Translations under genes and position numbers: made by a program
Source of the DNA: Saccharibacillus deserti
GTDB taxonomy: Bacteria; Bacillota; Bacilli; Paenibacillales; Paenibacillaceae
Reading direction: 5' to 3'
Assembly (NCBI RefSeq): GCF_013618475.1
Contig: NZ_JABJVN010000001.1
Coordinates: 558,001-622,000 of the forward strand
Length of the DNA: 64,000 nucleotides
The notes under the pieces: generated by a model
Database searches by the model: none
Seen by the model: only the letters and a program-made list of their open reading frames with translations
Told to the model about the DNA's origin: nothing
Shown here: in pieces, positions 9,236 through 18,085 of the stretch
How positions within the stretch are numbered: position 1 is the stretch's first letter
Layout of the letters: each line of letters begins with the position of its first letter

Positions 9236-9287
9236 CCTTTCGTAGATAGTTTGTCGGACGACCGTTATTGACAAACGCTGCGAAAGG
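9236..9287 (+). promoter_or_regulatory. Leader hairpin 1 before the second leader ORF
   Basis: Arms CCTTTCG/CGAAAGG and GTTTGTC/GACAAAC pair around a small internal loop. The 3' arm contains the AAAGG of the ribosome site of the second leader ORF (9300), so folding would hide that site. Confidence 0.55.
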
Positions 9288-9299
9288 AAGGGAACACCC

Positions 9300-9359
9300 A
9301 TGCGAAGGACGAAGGCCTCGCGGTTTTCCTCTCTTGGCCGCAGCATTTTGTCGATTTGA
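9300..9359 (+). CDS. Leader ORF 2 (19 codons) upstream of yitT
   Basis: ATG 9300 follows AAAGGAAGGG. The basic 19-residue peptide begins MRRTKASRFS and stops at TGA 9357-9359, inside the loop of the next hairpin (9340-9371). That placement fits control of the yitT ribosome site by a translating ribosome. Inferred. Confidence 0.4.
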   Translation: MRRTKASRFSSLGRSILSI

Positions 9360-9371
9360 GACAAATACTGC
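9340..9371 (+). promoter_or_regulatory. Leader hairpin 2 before the yitT ribosome site
   Basis: GCAG...TTTGTC pairs with GACAAA...CTGC. It ends seven bases before GAGGAG, the yitT Shine-Dalgarno sequence, and overlaps the stop of leader ORF 2. Confidence 0.5.
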
Positions 9372-9391
9372 GAAAATGAGGAGATCATCGT

Positions 9392-10090
9392 ATGAAGGCA
9401 AAAGGGAAAAGGATGAAGCGGTCCGCGCAGGCGGCCGCGATCTTAACAGGCACGTTCGTTATGGCATTCGCGTTTTATCACATTAATTTTCAAAACCATC
9501 TTTCGGAAGGCGGTTTTGTCGGCATTTCGCTGCTCGGCGAGTATGCGTTCGGGCTTTCGCCCGCGCTGACCATTCTGCTGCTCGACATTCCGTTCATGCT
9601 GCTGTTCGCCCTCAAAAAAGGGTGGAGGAACATGGGACCTGCCGTTCTTGCGGCGGGATCGTTTACGGTTTTCTACGCCGGCATCGAACATTTCTCGACC
9701 CTGAATTTCGATCTGCACGGACAGCTTTGGCTGGCCGCTCTGCTGTCGGGAATTCTGACGGGAATCGGCGGAGGACTGGTGCTGCGCTGCGGCGGAGCGA
9801 CAGGCGGAGACGATTGTGCCGCTATCTGGCTGCATGAGAAGACCGGCCTTAAAATCGGAACCGTCTTTATTTTGATGGATGCTTCCGTCCTGCTGCTGTC
9901 GCTGTTTTATCTGCCGCTGGCCGAGACGCTGTACACCGTAGCTGCCGTATGTATCGGAGGCAAAGTGATTACCTGGATGGTGGAACCGCAGATTCTGCGC
10001 CACGGTCTGGTATCGATCACGCGTATCTTGGCACCTTCGAAACGTCATGGACATGTCGCACCGGAAGTCAAAGGTTTGAATAGAGTGTAA
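9392..10090 (+). CDS. YitT-family integral membrane protein
   Basis: A 232-residue protein with about six hydrophobic segments of the DUF161/YitT fold. Diagnostic are NFQNHLSEGGFVGISLLGEYAFGLSP near the N-terminus and GGLVLRCGGATGGDDCAAIWLHEKTG in the middle. It lacks the C-terminal DUF2179 domain found in longer YitT proteins. Function in the family is poorly known; membrane transport has been suggested. The 387-base upstream region carries two tiny ORFs and two hairpins that probably control its expression. A strong terminator follows. Confidence 0.8.
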   Translation: MKAKGKRMKRSAQAAAILTGTFVMAFAFYHINFQNHLSEGGFVGISLLGEYAFGLSPALTILLLDIPFMLLFALKKGWRNMGPAVLAAGSFTVFYAGIEHFSTLNFDLHGQLWLAALLSGILTGIGGGLVLRCGGATGGDDCAAIWLHEKTGLKIGTVFILMDASVLLLSLFYLPLAETLYTVAAVCIGGKVITWMVEPQILRHGLVSITRILAPSKRHGHVAPEVKGLNRV

Positions 10091-10140
10091 GATACAGGGC
10101 CCAAGGGGAAGGCCCGGAGCCGCCAACTTCCCCGTCCCTA

Positions 10141-10192
10141 AAAAACCGTTCCGATTTTCTCCGTGTTGGAGAAAGCCGAAACGGTTTTTTTT
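10141..10192. terminator. Bidirectional terminator between yitT and a small convergent gene
   Basis: AAAAAACCGTT...TTCTCC paired with GGAGAA...AACGGTTTTTTTT. Confidence 0.85.
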
Positions 10193-10214
10193 ATCCGCTG
10201 CCTGTACAGCTGCG

Positions 10215-10412
10215 TTAATCCGACGATTTCGAATTTCCGTGCTGAGGATGGTTTTCGTCCCATTCTTCCGCTTTTGCCGTAGCGATCGCGATCGCGCGGC
10301 CTTCTTCGTACCCTTCGTCAAGCAGCGCGTTGGCGATTTCGATCGCTTTTTCGCGCACGCGTTCGTCCAGGTTTTTCATCGACTGCGGATAATCCTTTTT
10401 GTTCCAGGGCAT
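10215..10412 (-). CDS. Small conserved YdaT-like protein
   Basis: A 65-residue charged cytoplasmic protein beginning MPWNKKDYPQSMKNLDERVR and containing KAIEIANALLDEGYEEGRAIAIATAKAEEW, a pattern I recognise from small stress-associated Bacillus proteins similar to YdaT (DUF2188-type annotation). The ribosome site CAGGAGGAA precedes ATG. The function is unknown. It is monocistronic and converges on yitT. Confidence 0.7.
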   Translation of the reverse strand: MPWNKKDYPQSMKNLDERVREKAIEIANALLDEGYEEGRAIAIATAKAEEWDENHPQHGNSKSSD

Positions 10413-10604
10413 GCCGGTTCCTCCTGTTCGGATAAAATGAATACCATAAAGCTATGTTTATTACCTACCCGGAACGAAAAGAGATAAATCACAGAAAAAT
10501 GACGACAGGCGGACAAAGAATGTTCAAAATTAAAACTTCCTGTTATGATAAAAAACGGGTTCCAAAAAAACAGGAAAATTGACAGGGATGGAAGGGGCTT
10601 GACC

Positions 10605-11138
10605 ATGAAAGTGACTTTGATTGCAGGAAGCAACCGGGAGCAGGCCAGCAGTACGCAGTTGACCTTCTATATCGCGAAATTGCTGGAAGAACAAGGATTC
10701 GAAGCGGAAGTGTTCAGTTTGTACGAACACCAACTGCCGCTGTACGGCCCCGGAGAAGCCTACGGACATGAAGAAGTGCTCAAATTGTCGCAGGCTGTCA
10801 AGTCGGCTCAGGCCGTTGTCTTGGCTACGCCGGAATATCATTCTTCGATCTCGGGCGTGCTCAAAAATGCGCTTGATTTCCTGAACAGCGAATATTTCGA
10901 AGGCAAACCCGTGCTGTCGGCAAGTTCGGCGGGCGGAACCGTGGGCGTCTCTTCGCTGGGCACTCTTCAAGGCATCGTCCGCAATCTGCACGGCCTGAAC
11001 TGCCCGGAATGGATCTCGATCGGCAGCGACCAGCGCAAATTCGACGAAAACGGCGATCCGACCGATTCGGCTACCGAACTGCGGATCCGCAAAGCGGTCG
11101 ATACCTTCGTTCATCTGATCCGCCGGATGTACGTTTAA
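10605..11138 (+). CDS. NAD(P)H-dependent FMN reductase
   Basis: A flavodoxin-fold reductase of 177 residues. The start MKVTLIAGSNREQASSTQLT is preferred over an upstream in-frame ATG because GGAAGGGG precedes it and the phosphate-binding GSNR loop is then at residue 8. ATPEYHSSISGVLKNALDFL is the family's FMN-contact motif. Relatives include azobenzene and chromate reductases and sulfonate-operon flavin reductases; no linked operon tells which. It ends at a terminator shared with convergent msrAB. Confidence 0.88.
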   Translation: MKVTLIAGSNREQASSTQLTFYIAKLLEEQGFEAEVFSLYEHQLPLYGPGEAYGHEEVLKLSQAVKSAQAVVLATPEYHSSISGVLKNALDFLNSEYFEGKPVLSASSAGGTVGVSSLGTLQGIVRNLHGLNCPEWISIGSDQRKFDENGDPTDSATELRIRKAVDTFVHLIRRMYV

Positions 11139-11200
11139 GACTTCCGGAAAAATCCTTCGGCGCTTGCCGGCGGGGGTTCCCAAAGCCTAGCAGATTCAAT

Positions 11201-11244
11201 GAAAAACCCCCGGAACGCCGCTGCAGCGGTGTCCAGGGGCTTTT
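11201..11244. terminator. Terminator between FMN reductase and msrAB
   Basis: AAAACCCC with an inner CCGCTGCAGCGG palindrome closes with GGGGCTTTT. Works in both directions. Confidence 0.7.
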
Positions 11245-11249
11245 GCGAT

Positions 11250-12224
11250 TTACGGCTGGGCAAACATCGCGCGGTACTCGCCGTAGCCTTCTTCTTCGAG
11301 TTTATCCGCCGGTACGAAACGCAGAGCCGCGGAGTTGATACAGTAGCGCAGACCGTCCGGGCCCGGACCGTCGTCGAATACGTGGCCCAGATGGGAATCG
11401 GCTTCTTTGCTGCGGACTTCGGTCCGGATCATGAAGTGGGTCAAATCGACTTTTTCCTTCACGTGGTAATCGCGGATCGGTCGGGTGAAGCTCGGCCAGC
11501 CGCAGCCGGAATCGTATTTGTCGAGGGAGCTGAACAGCGGTTCGCCCGAGACGATATCGACGTAGATGCCTTCGCCGTGATGATCCCAGAATTCGTTGCG
11601 GAAAGCGGGTTCCGTTCCGTTTTTCTGGGTGACATTGTATTGGATATCGGTCAGCTTTTGTTTCAGATCGCTTTTGTCGATCGTTTTTTTCCAATGATCT
11701 TCGATAAAAGCTTCGCGTCCGGACGCTTTTTTGTAGCGGTTGTAATGTGCCGGATTTTTTTTGTGGTACTCTTGATGGTACTCTTCGGCTTCATAGAACG
11801 TTTCGGCCGGACGGATCGGCGTGACGATCGGTTTGTCGAAGCGGCCGCTTTCGCCCAATGCTTTTTTGGAAGCTTCGGCTTTGATCCGCTGCTCCTCCGT
11901 ATGGTAGAAGATCGCGGTGCCGTAAGAAGATCCGCGGTCGTGGAATTGTCCGCCGCCGTCCGTCGGATCGATCTGCTGCCAGAACAGTTCGAGCAGTTTC
12001 TCATACGGGAAAATGTCCGGATTGAACGTGATCTGAACGGCTTCGACGTGTCCGGTCGTTTCGGAACACACTTCTTTGTAAGTCGGGTTTTCGGTATGTC
12101 CGCCTGTATATCCCGAGCGGACTTTGACGATGCCGGGCAGGTCTTCGAACGGCGTAACCATACACCAGAAGCAGCCTCCCGCAAATGTTGCCTTTTCGAT
12201 CATGGAAGATGAATAATCGGCCAT
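11250..12224 (-). CDS. msrAB: Fused methionine sulfoxide reductase MsrA-MsrB
   Basis: A 324-residue bifunctional repair enzyme that reduces both S and R epimers of methionine sulfoxide. MsrA comes first: [20 protein letters not shown] with catalytic Cys18, and [13 protein letters not shown]. MsrB follows from about residue 180: [41 protein letters not shown] with the catalytic Cys near residue 297. Zinc-binding CxxC pairs are absent, as in many fused forms. The ribosome site GGAGGG precedes ATG. Cytoplasmic, with no signal peptide. Domain order matches Gram-positive MsrAB. Confidence 0.95.
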   Translation of the reverse strand: MADYSSSMIEKATFAGGCFWCMVTPFEDLPGIVKVRSGYTGGHTENPTYKEVCSETTGHVEAVQITFNPDIFPYEKLLELFWQQIDPTDGGGQFHDRGSSYGTAIFYHTEEQRIKAEASKKALGESGRFDKPIVTPIRPAETFYEAEEYHQEYHKKNPAHYNRYKKASGREAFIEDHWKKTIDKSDLKQKLTDIQYNVTQKNGTEPAFRNEFWDHHGEGIYVDIVSGEPLFSSLDKYDSGCGWPSFTRPIRDYHVKEKVDLTHFMIRTEVRSKEADSHLGHVFDDGPGPDGLRYCINSAALRFVPADKLEEEGYGEYRAMFAQP

Positions 12225-12544
12225 GGTTAATCCCTCCGCAACTTTTATTTTAAACGATTATCTGACGGGCAATTAAATGGAACTATATTTTAAATTATAA
12301 ACGATTTCGTCAAGTTCGCCAAGTCCGCGCCTTTCTTTGCACGCGGCTTCCGGTACTTTTGCGTCCTACTAAAGCTAGTAAACGTTCCGTCAGTCCGCGA
12401 ATCAGGAGAGAAGGCGAAGAAGTCTTCCGGAGACGGACGTTCTTTTTGCCAAGCTTCGGCCGTGAGGGTATACTCGAAAAGGAAGCGATACGTCCCGCCG
12501 AGGGAACATCGCAAGCGGCACTTGAAGAAAGCGGGGAACCCGAA
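12225..12544. other. Divergent intergenic region, msrAB / Gfo-Idh gene
   Basis: 320 bases. 12240-12305 is AT-rich and probably holds the msrAB promoter (minus-strand TTGACG at 12308-12313, no well-spaced -10). The frame of the rightward gene stays open through 12359-12544, but no good start or ribosome site is visible there. Confidence 0.4.
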
Positions 12545-13513
12545 ATGAAGAATACCGCCCGTCCGGCAGCAGCCGGAGAAGCGAAGCGGAGAACACGCAT
12601 TGCGCTGGTAGGAATCGGAGGCATTGCGGAAAAGGTGTACCTTCCTCTGCTGGCCGGGCATCCGGAAGCGGAAGTCGTCGGTCTGGTCAGCCGGACGGAG
12701 GAGCGTGTACGCGAAGCTTCTTTGCGGCATCGGATCGAGCAGGCCTCGACCGATCTCGACGATCTGTTTCGCTGGCAGCCCGACGCGGCGTTTGTGCACA
12801 CGGCCACCGATTCGCATTACGCAATCGTAATGAAGTGTCTGGAGGCGGGCCTGCCGGTCTATGTCGACAAGCCGCTTTCGACCGATCCGGCCGAGTGCCG
12901 GGCCATGGCCGCCAAAGCGGAACGGCAGGACCTTCTGCTCGGCGTGGGATTTAACCGCCGGTATGCGCCGCTGTATACGCAAGCGCGAGCCTGGATCGAG
13001 GCATCCGGGGGATTCGCCCAGGTTCATGCGGCCAAACACCGGACTTCGCTGCAGAACCGATCCGCCCGCGAAACGGTATATGACGATCTGATTCATATGC
13101 TCGATCTGCTGCTCTGGTTGGGCGGCGGAGAAAGCGGCAGCTTGTCCGGCAGTGTGGATACGGATACGCAAGGCCGTCTGCTGCAGGCTTTCGGTTCGAT
13201 GCGTCTGGGCAAAGGCCTGGGCAGCTACGGCATGGTTCGTTCCGCCGGCCGCGATCTCGAGCGTCTGGAACTGCACGGAAACGGGCGCACGGCGGTCGTG
13301 GAAGATCTCGAGCGGGCGGTCTTTACCGAAGCGGGCGGCAGTCCGCAGGAGCAAGGCTTCGGAAGTTGGGACACCGTGCTGAAGCGCCGCGGCTTCGAAG
13401 ATGTCGTGCAGCATTTCCTCGGTACGCTGCATACGCCCGGGGAATGCCGGATCCGCGCGGACCTCGTGCTGGGCTCGCATGAACTGGCGGAGCGCGCCGC
13501 AGGCCTGCTGTAA
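12545..13513 (+). CDS. Gfo/Idh/MocA-family oxidoreductase
   Basis: A 322-residue NAD(P)-dependent sugar-type dehydrogenase. The Rossmann motif IALVGIGGIAEKVYLPLL is at about residue 20, and VYVDKPLSTDPAECRAM carries the EKP-like motif with Asp in place of Glu, a common variation. GVGFNRRYAPLYTQAR follows, then the alpha/beta C-terminal domain with YDDLIHMLDLLLWLGG. ATG 12545 is preferred as the protein then starts shortly before the nucleotide fold; its ribosome site is weak (GCGGGGAA). A small hypothetical gene follows after 27 bases, likely cotranscribed. Substrate unknown. Confidence 0.85.
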   Translation: MKNTARPAAAGEAKRRTRIALVGIGGIAEKVYLPLLAGHPEAEVVGLVSRTEERVREASLRHRIEQASTDLDDLFRWQPDAAFVHTATDSHYAIVMKCLEAGLPVYVDKPLSTDPAECRAMAAKAERQDLLLGVGFNRRYAPLYTQARAWIEASGGFAQVHAAKHRTSLQNRSARETVYDDLIHMLDLLLWLGGGESGSLSGSVDTDTQGRLLQAFGSMRLGKGLGSYGMVRSAGRDLERLELHGNGRTAVVEDLERAVFTEAGGSPQEQGFGSWDTVLKRRGFEDVVQHFLGTLHTPGECRIRADLVLGSHELAERAAGLL

Positions 13514-13540
13514 CCGACGCAAAAGGAAGGAGACAAAAAG

Positions 13541-13909
13541 ATGAGCGATTACGGAGACGACGATTACGAACGTTACGAGAGTGCCGAAGGACGGCGGGAG
13601 TGGGAGAAGAAAACGCAGGAAAAGATCGTGGAAACCTACCGCCAGGAAGAGGACATGATGATTCTCGTCTATGCGCAGTGGTGTATCAACAACGATCTCG
13701 ACCCGGTTGAGCTGTATGCCAAGGCCTATCCCGAACAGCTGGCCAACGAACGGCTGGAACGCGTGCTGAAGCTGACCGTGACCAAAGAGGAAGCCGGCGA
13801 TGTCACGGACGAGACGCTGCTCGGCGTCCTGTCGATGTTCGGCAACGCGGATCTCGGCATGGTGGTATCGGAAGTGATCGAAGAGAAGAAGCGCGGCAGG
13901 AACGGCTGA
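13541..13909 (+). CDS. Conserved hypothetical protein, 122 aa
   Basis: Highly charged, with an Asp/Glu/Tyr-rich N-terminus (MSDYGDDDYERYESAEGRREW) and a helical C-terminal half (KLTVTKEEAGDVTDETLLGVLSMFGNADLGMVVSEVIEEKK). No signal peptide or membrane segment. The ribosome site AAGGAAGGAGA is strong, so translation is likely. It follows a Gfo/Idh dehydrogenase gene by 27 bases. I do not recognise the family. Confidence 0.7.
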   Translation: MSDYGDDDYERYESAEGRREWEKKTQEKIVETYRQEEDMMILVYAQWCINNDLDPVELYAKAYPEQLANERLERVLKLTVTKEEAGDVTDETLLGVLSMFGNADLGMVVSEVIEEKKRGRNG

Positions 13910-13952
13910 TCCGCCGCTTGCCTGCTTGAAGTATGGGCTGCCGTTTGCAAAG

Positions 13953-14003
13953 AAACCGAAAATCCCGCGGGACGCCTTGAAGCGCCTGCGGGATTTTCGG
14001 TTT
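13953..14003. terminator. Bidirectional terminator, 16-bp perfect stem
   Basis: Arms 13953-13968 and 13988-14003 are exact complements (AAACCGAAAATCCCGC and its reverse complement). It serves the 13541 gene and the convergent araC-type gene. Confidence 0.8.
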
Positions 14004-14018
14004 GGCGGCTGTCGGTTC

Positions 14019-14843
14019 TTACATTTTTTCCTGACGCGTATGCCGGAAAGCTTTGGGAGACATCCCGAATTTGCTGCGGAATACCCGATGGAAATACGTA
14101 TAGTTGGCGAACCCCGATGTCTCGGCCACCTGTTCGAGCGGCATGGGACTGAATACGATCCGTTCTTTGGCCATATCGAGACGCACTTCGAGCGCATACT
14201 GCATGATGCTCATATCGAACGTTTCCTTGAACAGATGGACGCAGCGGGAGACGCTGGTATCGACGTAAGCGGCCACATCTTCGAGTTTAAACAGGGAAGA
14301 CGCATTTTCTTCGATGTACTGTTTGATCCGGTGAGCGAGAAAAGACTTGCCCGAGGAAATCGGCTGCTCGCTCAGCAGACGGTCGGTCTCCAGACACAAA
14401 ATACGCAAATAGTAATCGGAAATGCGGGGGTCCGGGTTGGAGATCCGCCGCTGTTCGATCACGATCTGGCGAAACAGGCCGAGAAGTCCTTCGCTGAGCG
14501 GGATCCGGATCCGGGTCGGGCGCCTGCGCTGGTTCCACCAGTGATCGATCCAGTCGCCGCCGAAAAAAATATGGTAATCGCCGCTTTCCATAGGACGTTC
14601 GGAGCTGCCCGAAGCGTCGGGCGGGAATATTTTCAGCTCATACGTGTCGTTCGGGCCGTACAGCAGCAAATCCCCGGCTTCGATCAGCTGCATTTTGCCG
14701 TCGACCAGCGCTTCCGAATTGCCGTCCGTCTGGAGGCGGAGCAGATAGCTGCCCAACCCTTCGGTACGGTGGACATGGAACGGTGTTCGATGGAAGGAAA
14801 ATCCTGCGGTAAAAACCTGGCAGGAGAGGTCAGTCGTCTGCAT
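14019..14843 (-). CDS. AraC-family transcriptional regulator
   Basis: A 274-residue regulator with an N-terminal cupin-like sensor (DLSCQVFTAGFSFHRTPFHVHRTEGLGSYLLRL) and a C-terminal double helix-turn-helix: FKLEDVAAYVDTSVSRCVHLFKETFDMS and LEQVAETSGFANYTYFHRVFRSKFGMSPKAFRHTRQ, the AraC signature. AAGGAGC precedes ATG. It is divergent from the 15029-19896 sugar locus across 185 bases, so it is very likely its local activator, responding to a carbohydrate. Confidence 0.9.
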   Translation of the reverse strand: MQTTDLSCQVFTAGFSFHRTPFHVHRTEGLGSYLLRLQTDGNSEALVDGKMQLIEAGDLLLYGPNDTYELKIFPPDASGSSERPMESGDYHIFFGGDWIDHWWNQRRRPTRIRIPLSEGLLGLFRQIVIEQRRISNPDPRISDYYLRILCLETDRLLSEQPISSGKSFLAHRIKQYIEENASSLFKLEDVAAYVDTSVSRCVHLFKETFDMSIMQYALEVRLDMAKERIVFSPMPLEQVAETSGFANYTYFHRVFRSKFGMSPKAFRHTRQEKM

Positions 14844-15028
14844 AATGGCTGCTCCTTGAAAAAGAAAATAAAATAATGACCAGATTGTTCATGTTTCGAT
14901 TATATTCTTCATTTTAATACAAATCGATTTGCAATACCATGAATTCGAACCAACCACACAACCGGAACCGAAAAAGAAATCGAACTAAAATCGAAGAACG
15001 ACAACTTAACGGTAAGGAGTGGTGTTCC

Positions 15029-16120
15029 TTGAAACGAATGAAGACCGGAATTATAGGCTGCGGCAACATCAGCGCCATCTATTTGCAGAACTTGGGGAAC
15101 AGCGAATGGGCCGAGGTAGTCGCAGTGGCTGACCGCATACCCGAGAAGGCGCAGGAGCGGGCCGCCGAATTCGGCATTGCAACCGCTTGCACCGTCGAAG
15201 AGCTGCTGGCCGACGAGTCGATCGAACTGGTCGTCAACCTGACGATTCCCGCCAGCCACGCCTCGATCAATCTGGCCGCTGTCCGAGCCGGCAAGCATGT
15301 GTACGGAGAAAAACCGCTTGCGGTTTCTCTCGAAGACGGCCGCCTTGTTCTGGAAGAAGCCAAGAAACGCAGTGTAAGCGTCGGGTGTGCCCCGGATACC
15401 TTTTTGGGAGCAGGCGTCAGCACCGCCCGCCGCGCCATCGAAGACGGACTCATCGGCCGGCCGGTCGCCGGTACGGCGTTTATGCTGGGTGGAGGCCCCG
15501 AAGACTGGCATACCGATCCGGAGTTTTTCTACGCCTACGGCGGCGGACCGATGTTCGACATGGGACCGTATTACCTGTCGGCGCTTGTGAATCTGCTGGG
15601 TCCCATTCAGCGGGTCAGCTCTTCCACAGGCATTCAGATTCCCGACCGGGTGATCGGATCGGGCCCCAAAGCCGGCACCCCGATTTCCGTCCAGACTCCG
15701 ACCCACCTGGCCGGGACGCTCGATTTTGCGGGCGGAACGATCGTGACCATGATCATGAGCTTCGACGTTCGCGGAGCCACCGAACTTCCGAGAATGGAGA
15801 TTTACGGCACATCGGGTACCTTGTCCCTGCCGGATCCCAATTTCTTCGGCGGAGACGTGCGCCTGCGGCGCGCCGGTTCGGACAATTGGGAGACGCTCAA
15901 GCCTGTATTCGAAACGGAGCGCAACGAGCGCGGGATCGGCGTGGACGACATGATCAAATCGATCCGGGAAGAACGGCGTCACCGGGCCAGCGGCGATCTG
16001 GCTTACCATGTGCTCGAAACGATGCATGCGTTCATGCGCTCATCGGCCGAAAGCCGGCATGTCACTTTGGAAAGTTCGTACAAGGTTCCTGCCGCAAGAA
16101 GAGATTCGCTCAAATTATAA
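15029..16120 (+). CDS. Gfo/Idh/MocA-family sugar dehydrogenase (first of locus)
   Basis: A 363-residue NAD(P)-dependent dehydrogenase. TTG 15029 is chosen because TAAGGAGTGG sits eight bases before it and the protein then begins MKRMKTGIIGCGNISAIYLQNL. VYGEKPLAVSLEDGRLVLEEA supplies the EKP motif. The C-terminal domain has FFYAYGGGPMFDMGPYYLSALVNLLGP, with the Asp-x3-Tyr region in place of the Asp-x3-His seen in many relatives. Enzymes of this family oxidise sugar hydroxyls, often C3 of glucosides. First gene of a rightward operon with an isomerase 23 bases downstream. Confidence 0.85.
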   Translation: MKRMKTGIIGCGNISAIYLQNLGNSEWAEVVAVADRIPEKAQERAAEFGIATACTVEELLADESIELVVNLTIPASHASINLAAVRAGKHVYGEKPLAVSLEDGRLVLEEAKKRSVSVGCAPDTFLGAGVSTARRAIEDGLIGRPVAGTAFMLGGGPEDWHTDPEFFYAYGGGPMFDMGPYYLSALVNLLGPIQRVSSSTGIQIPDRVIGSGPKAGTPISVQTPTHLAGTLDFAGGTIVTMIMSFDVRGATELPRMEIYGTSGTLSLPDPNFFGGDVRLRRAGSDNWETLKPVFETERNERGIGVDDMIKSIREERRHRASGDLAYHVLETMHAFMRSSAESRHVTLESSYKVPAARRDSLKL

Positions 16121-16143
16121 TTTGATGAAAAGGTGGAACGAAA

Positions 16144-16914
16144 ATGACCCAAGTAGGACTGCAGCTGTACACCGTGCGTGAAGAAATGGAACAGGATTTC
16201 CGCGGCACGCTCGAAAAAGTGGCGGAGCTCGGTTATAAAGGCGTGGAATTCCATACGTTTTTCGGCCGCAGTGCGGAAGAAGTCAAGTCGATTCTCGACG
16301 AACTTGGCCTTGAAGCGCTCGGGACACACACTTCTTATGCCCAACTGCTGGAGCATCTCGACAGCGAAATCGCATACAACAAACAAATCGGGAACGACAC
16401 GCTGATCGTGCCTTATCTGCAGGAAGAAGACCGGGTCTGGAACGAAGTCTTCGCGAATCTTGCCAAGCTCGGCAGCCGGGCGCGTGAACAGGGAGCGGTA
16501 TTGGCTTACCACAACCACGATTTCGAGATGACGGAAGAAGTGAACGGCAAGCCGGTCTTCGACGCCATGTACGAAGCGGTCTCCGCCGAAGACCTCCAGG
16601 TCGAGATGGATACATGCTGGGTACATTACGGCGGCTACGATCCGGTGGAATACATCGGCCGCTACCAAGGGCGCCTGCCGATTATCCACCTCAAAGACAT
16701 GACGCGCGACGCGGACGGCAAAGCCATTACGGCGGAACTTGGCGTAGGCGAAGTGGATCTCAAAGCGATTGCGGACGCCGCGGTCGAAGCCGGCGTGGAA
16801 TGGATTGTCGTCGAGCAGGATTACTGCGCGGGCGGCAAACCGCTCGAAAGTATCGCCACAAGCATGGAATGGGTCAAAAAATATGCAGCCGAAGGAGCCA
16901 AACTGAATGTCTAA
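16144..16914 (+). CDS. Sugar phosphate isomerase/epimerase-fold protein (first)
   Basis: A 256-residue TIM barrel of the AP-endonuclease-2-like family. It starts MTQVGLQLYTVREEMEQDF, a common opening in this group; metal-ligand regions are visible as GVEFHTF, VLAYHNHDFEM, VEMDTCWVHYGG and IHLKDM. The family includes hydroxypyruvate isomerase-like enzymes, inosose dehydratase, and the DgpC-type proteins that cleave 3-oxo-glycosides. Sandwiched between two Gfo/Idh/MocA dehydrogenase genes (23-base gap before, 8-base overlap after), which favours action on a dehydrogenase product. Confidence 0.87.
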   Translation: MTQVGLQLYTVREEMEQDFRGTLEKVAELGYKGVEFHTFFGRSAEEVKSILDELGLEALGTHTSYAQLLEHLDSEIAYNKQIGNDTLIVPYLQEEDRVWNEVFANLAKLGSRAREQGAVLAYHNHDFEMTEEVNGKPVFDAMYEAVSAEDLQVEMDTCWVHYGGYDPVEYIGRYQGRLPIIHLKDMTRDADGKAITAELGVGEVDLKAIADAAVEAGVEWIVVEQDYCAGGKPLESIATSMEWVKKYAAEGAKLNV

Positions 16915-17989
16915 GACACTGAACGTTGCCGTAATCGGATGCGGAGGCATTGCCAACGGCAAACATCTTCCCGCGCTTTCCAAACAAGACAAAGCCGTAC
17001 TCGTCGCTTTCTGCGATCTGGTTGAATCCCGTGCCGAGGAAGCGGCTGCCCAATACGGCGCCGAAGGCGCGAAGGTTTATACAGATTATACCGAACTGCT
17101 CAAAGACCCGAGTATCGAAGTCATTCACGTGTGTACCCCGAACGATTCCCATGCGGAAATCACGATTGCGGCGCTCGAAGCGGGCAAGCATGTCCTGTGC
17201 GAAAAACCGATGGCCAAAACGACCGAAGAAGCGCGCGGCATGATCGAAGCGGCGAAGCGTACAGGCAAAAAACTGTCGATCGCTTACCAGAACCGTTTCC
17301 GCGACGACAGTCTGCACCTGAAAGACATGTGCGAAAAAGGCGAACTCGGCGATCTCTATTACGGCAAAGCGATTGCACTGCGCCGCCGTGCCGTGCCAAC
17401 CTGGGGCGTTTTCCTGGATGAAGAAAAGCAGGGCGGAGGCCCTCTGATCGATATCGGTACGCACGCGCTTGACCTGACTCTCTGGCTGATGGATAATTAT
17501 AAACCGCAAAGCGTCATGGGTTCGACTTTCCACAAGCTGGGAAGCCGTGAAAATGCGGCCAACGCGTTCGGTCCTTGGGATCCGGAACAATTCAAGGTCG
17601 AAGATTCCGCATTCGGTTTCATCAAGATGCAGAACGGAGCCACGATCGTACTCGAATCCAGCTGGGCGCTCAACGTCCGCAAATTCGGCGAAGCGCAGAC
17701 GCTGCTCTGCGGAACCGAAGGCGGTGCGGATATGGCCGACGGCCTCCATATCAACGGCGAGAACCGCAGCCGCTTGACGGAAACCAAAGTCGATTTCGGT
17801 TCGGGCGGCGTAGCGTTCTACGACGGCGGATCGGAGAACGCCGAAGACCGCGAAGCGCGTCAATGGCTTGAAGCCATTCTCGAAGACAAAGAGCCGATCG
17901 TAAAACCGGAGCAGGCTCTTGTCGTGACGCAGATTCTCGAAGCGATCTACGAATCCGCGAAAACGGGCAAAGCGGTGTACTTCGACTAA
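16907..17989 (+). CDS. Gfo/Idh/MocA-family sugar dehydrogenase (second of locus)
   Basis: A 360-residue dehydrogenase that overlaps the isomerase gene by eight bases. NVAVIGCGGIANGKHLPAL is the dinucleotide motif, VLCEKPMAKTTEEARGM the EKP motif, and GGGPLIDIGTHALDLTLWLM carries Asp-x3-His of the catalytic site. The catalytic motifs are complete, so it is probably the main oxidoreductase of this operon. The ribosome site AAGGAGCC lies within the upstream gene. An imperfect hairpin (18010-18035) follows, then a separate promoter candidate. Confidence 0.88.
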   Translation: MSKTLNVAVIGCGGIANGKHLPALSKQDKAVLVAFCDLVESRAEEAAAQYGAEGAKVYTDYTELLKDPSIEVIHVCTPNDSHAEITIAALEAGKHVLCEKPMAKTTEEARGMIEAAKRTGKKLSIAYQNRFRDDSLHLKDMCEKGELGDLYYGKAIALRRRAVPTWGVFLDEEKQGGGPLIDIGTHALDLTLWLMDNYKPQSVMGSTFHKLGSRENAANAFGPWDPEQFKVEDSAFGFIKMQNGATIVLESSWALNVRKFGEAQTLLCGTEGGADMADGLHINGENRSRLTETKVDFGSGGVAFYDGGSENAEDREARQWLEAILEDKEPIVKPEQALVVTQILEAIYESAKTGKAVYFD

Positions 17990-18085
17990 CGAAAAACAGC
18001 CGAAAGAAGCCGGCAGCCGGAAAGTGGTACCATTTTCGGTTGTCGGAAAAGTCGAAAAATAAGGTTTTTTCGCACCTCTTTCCTA

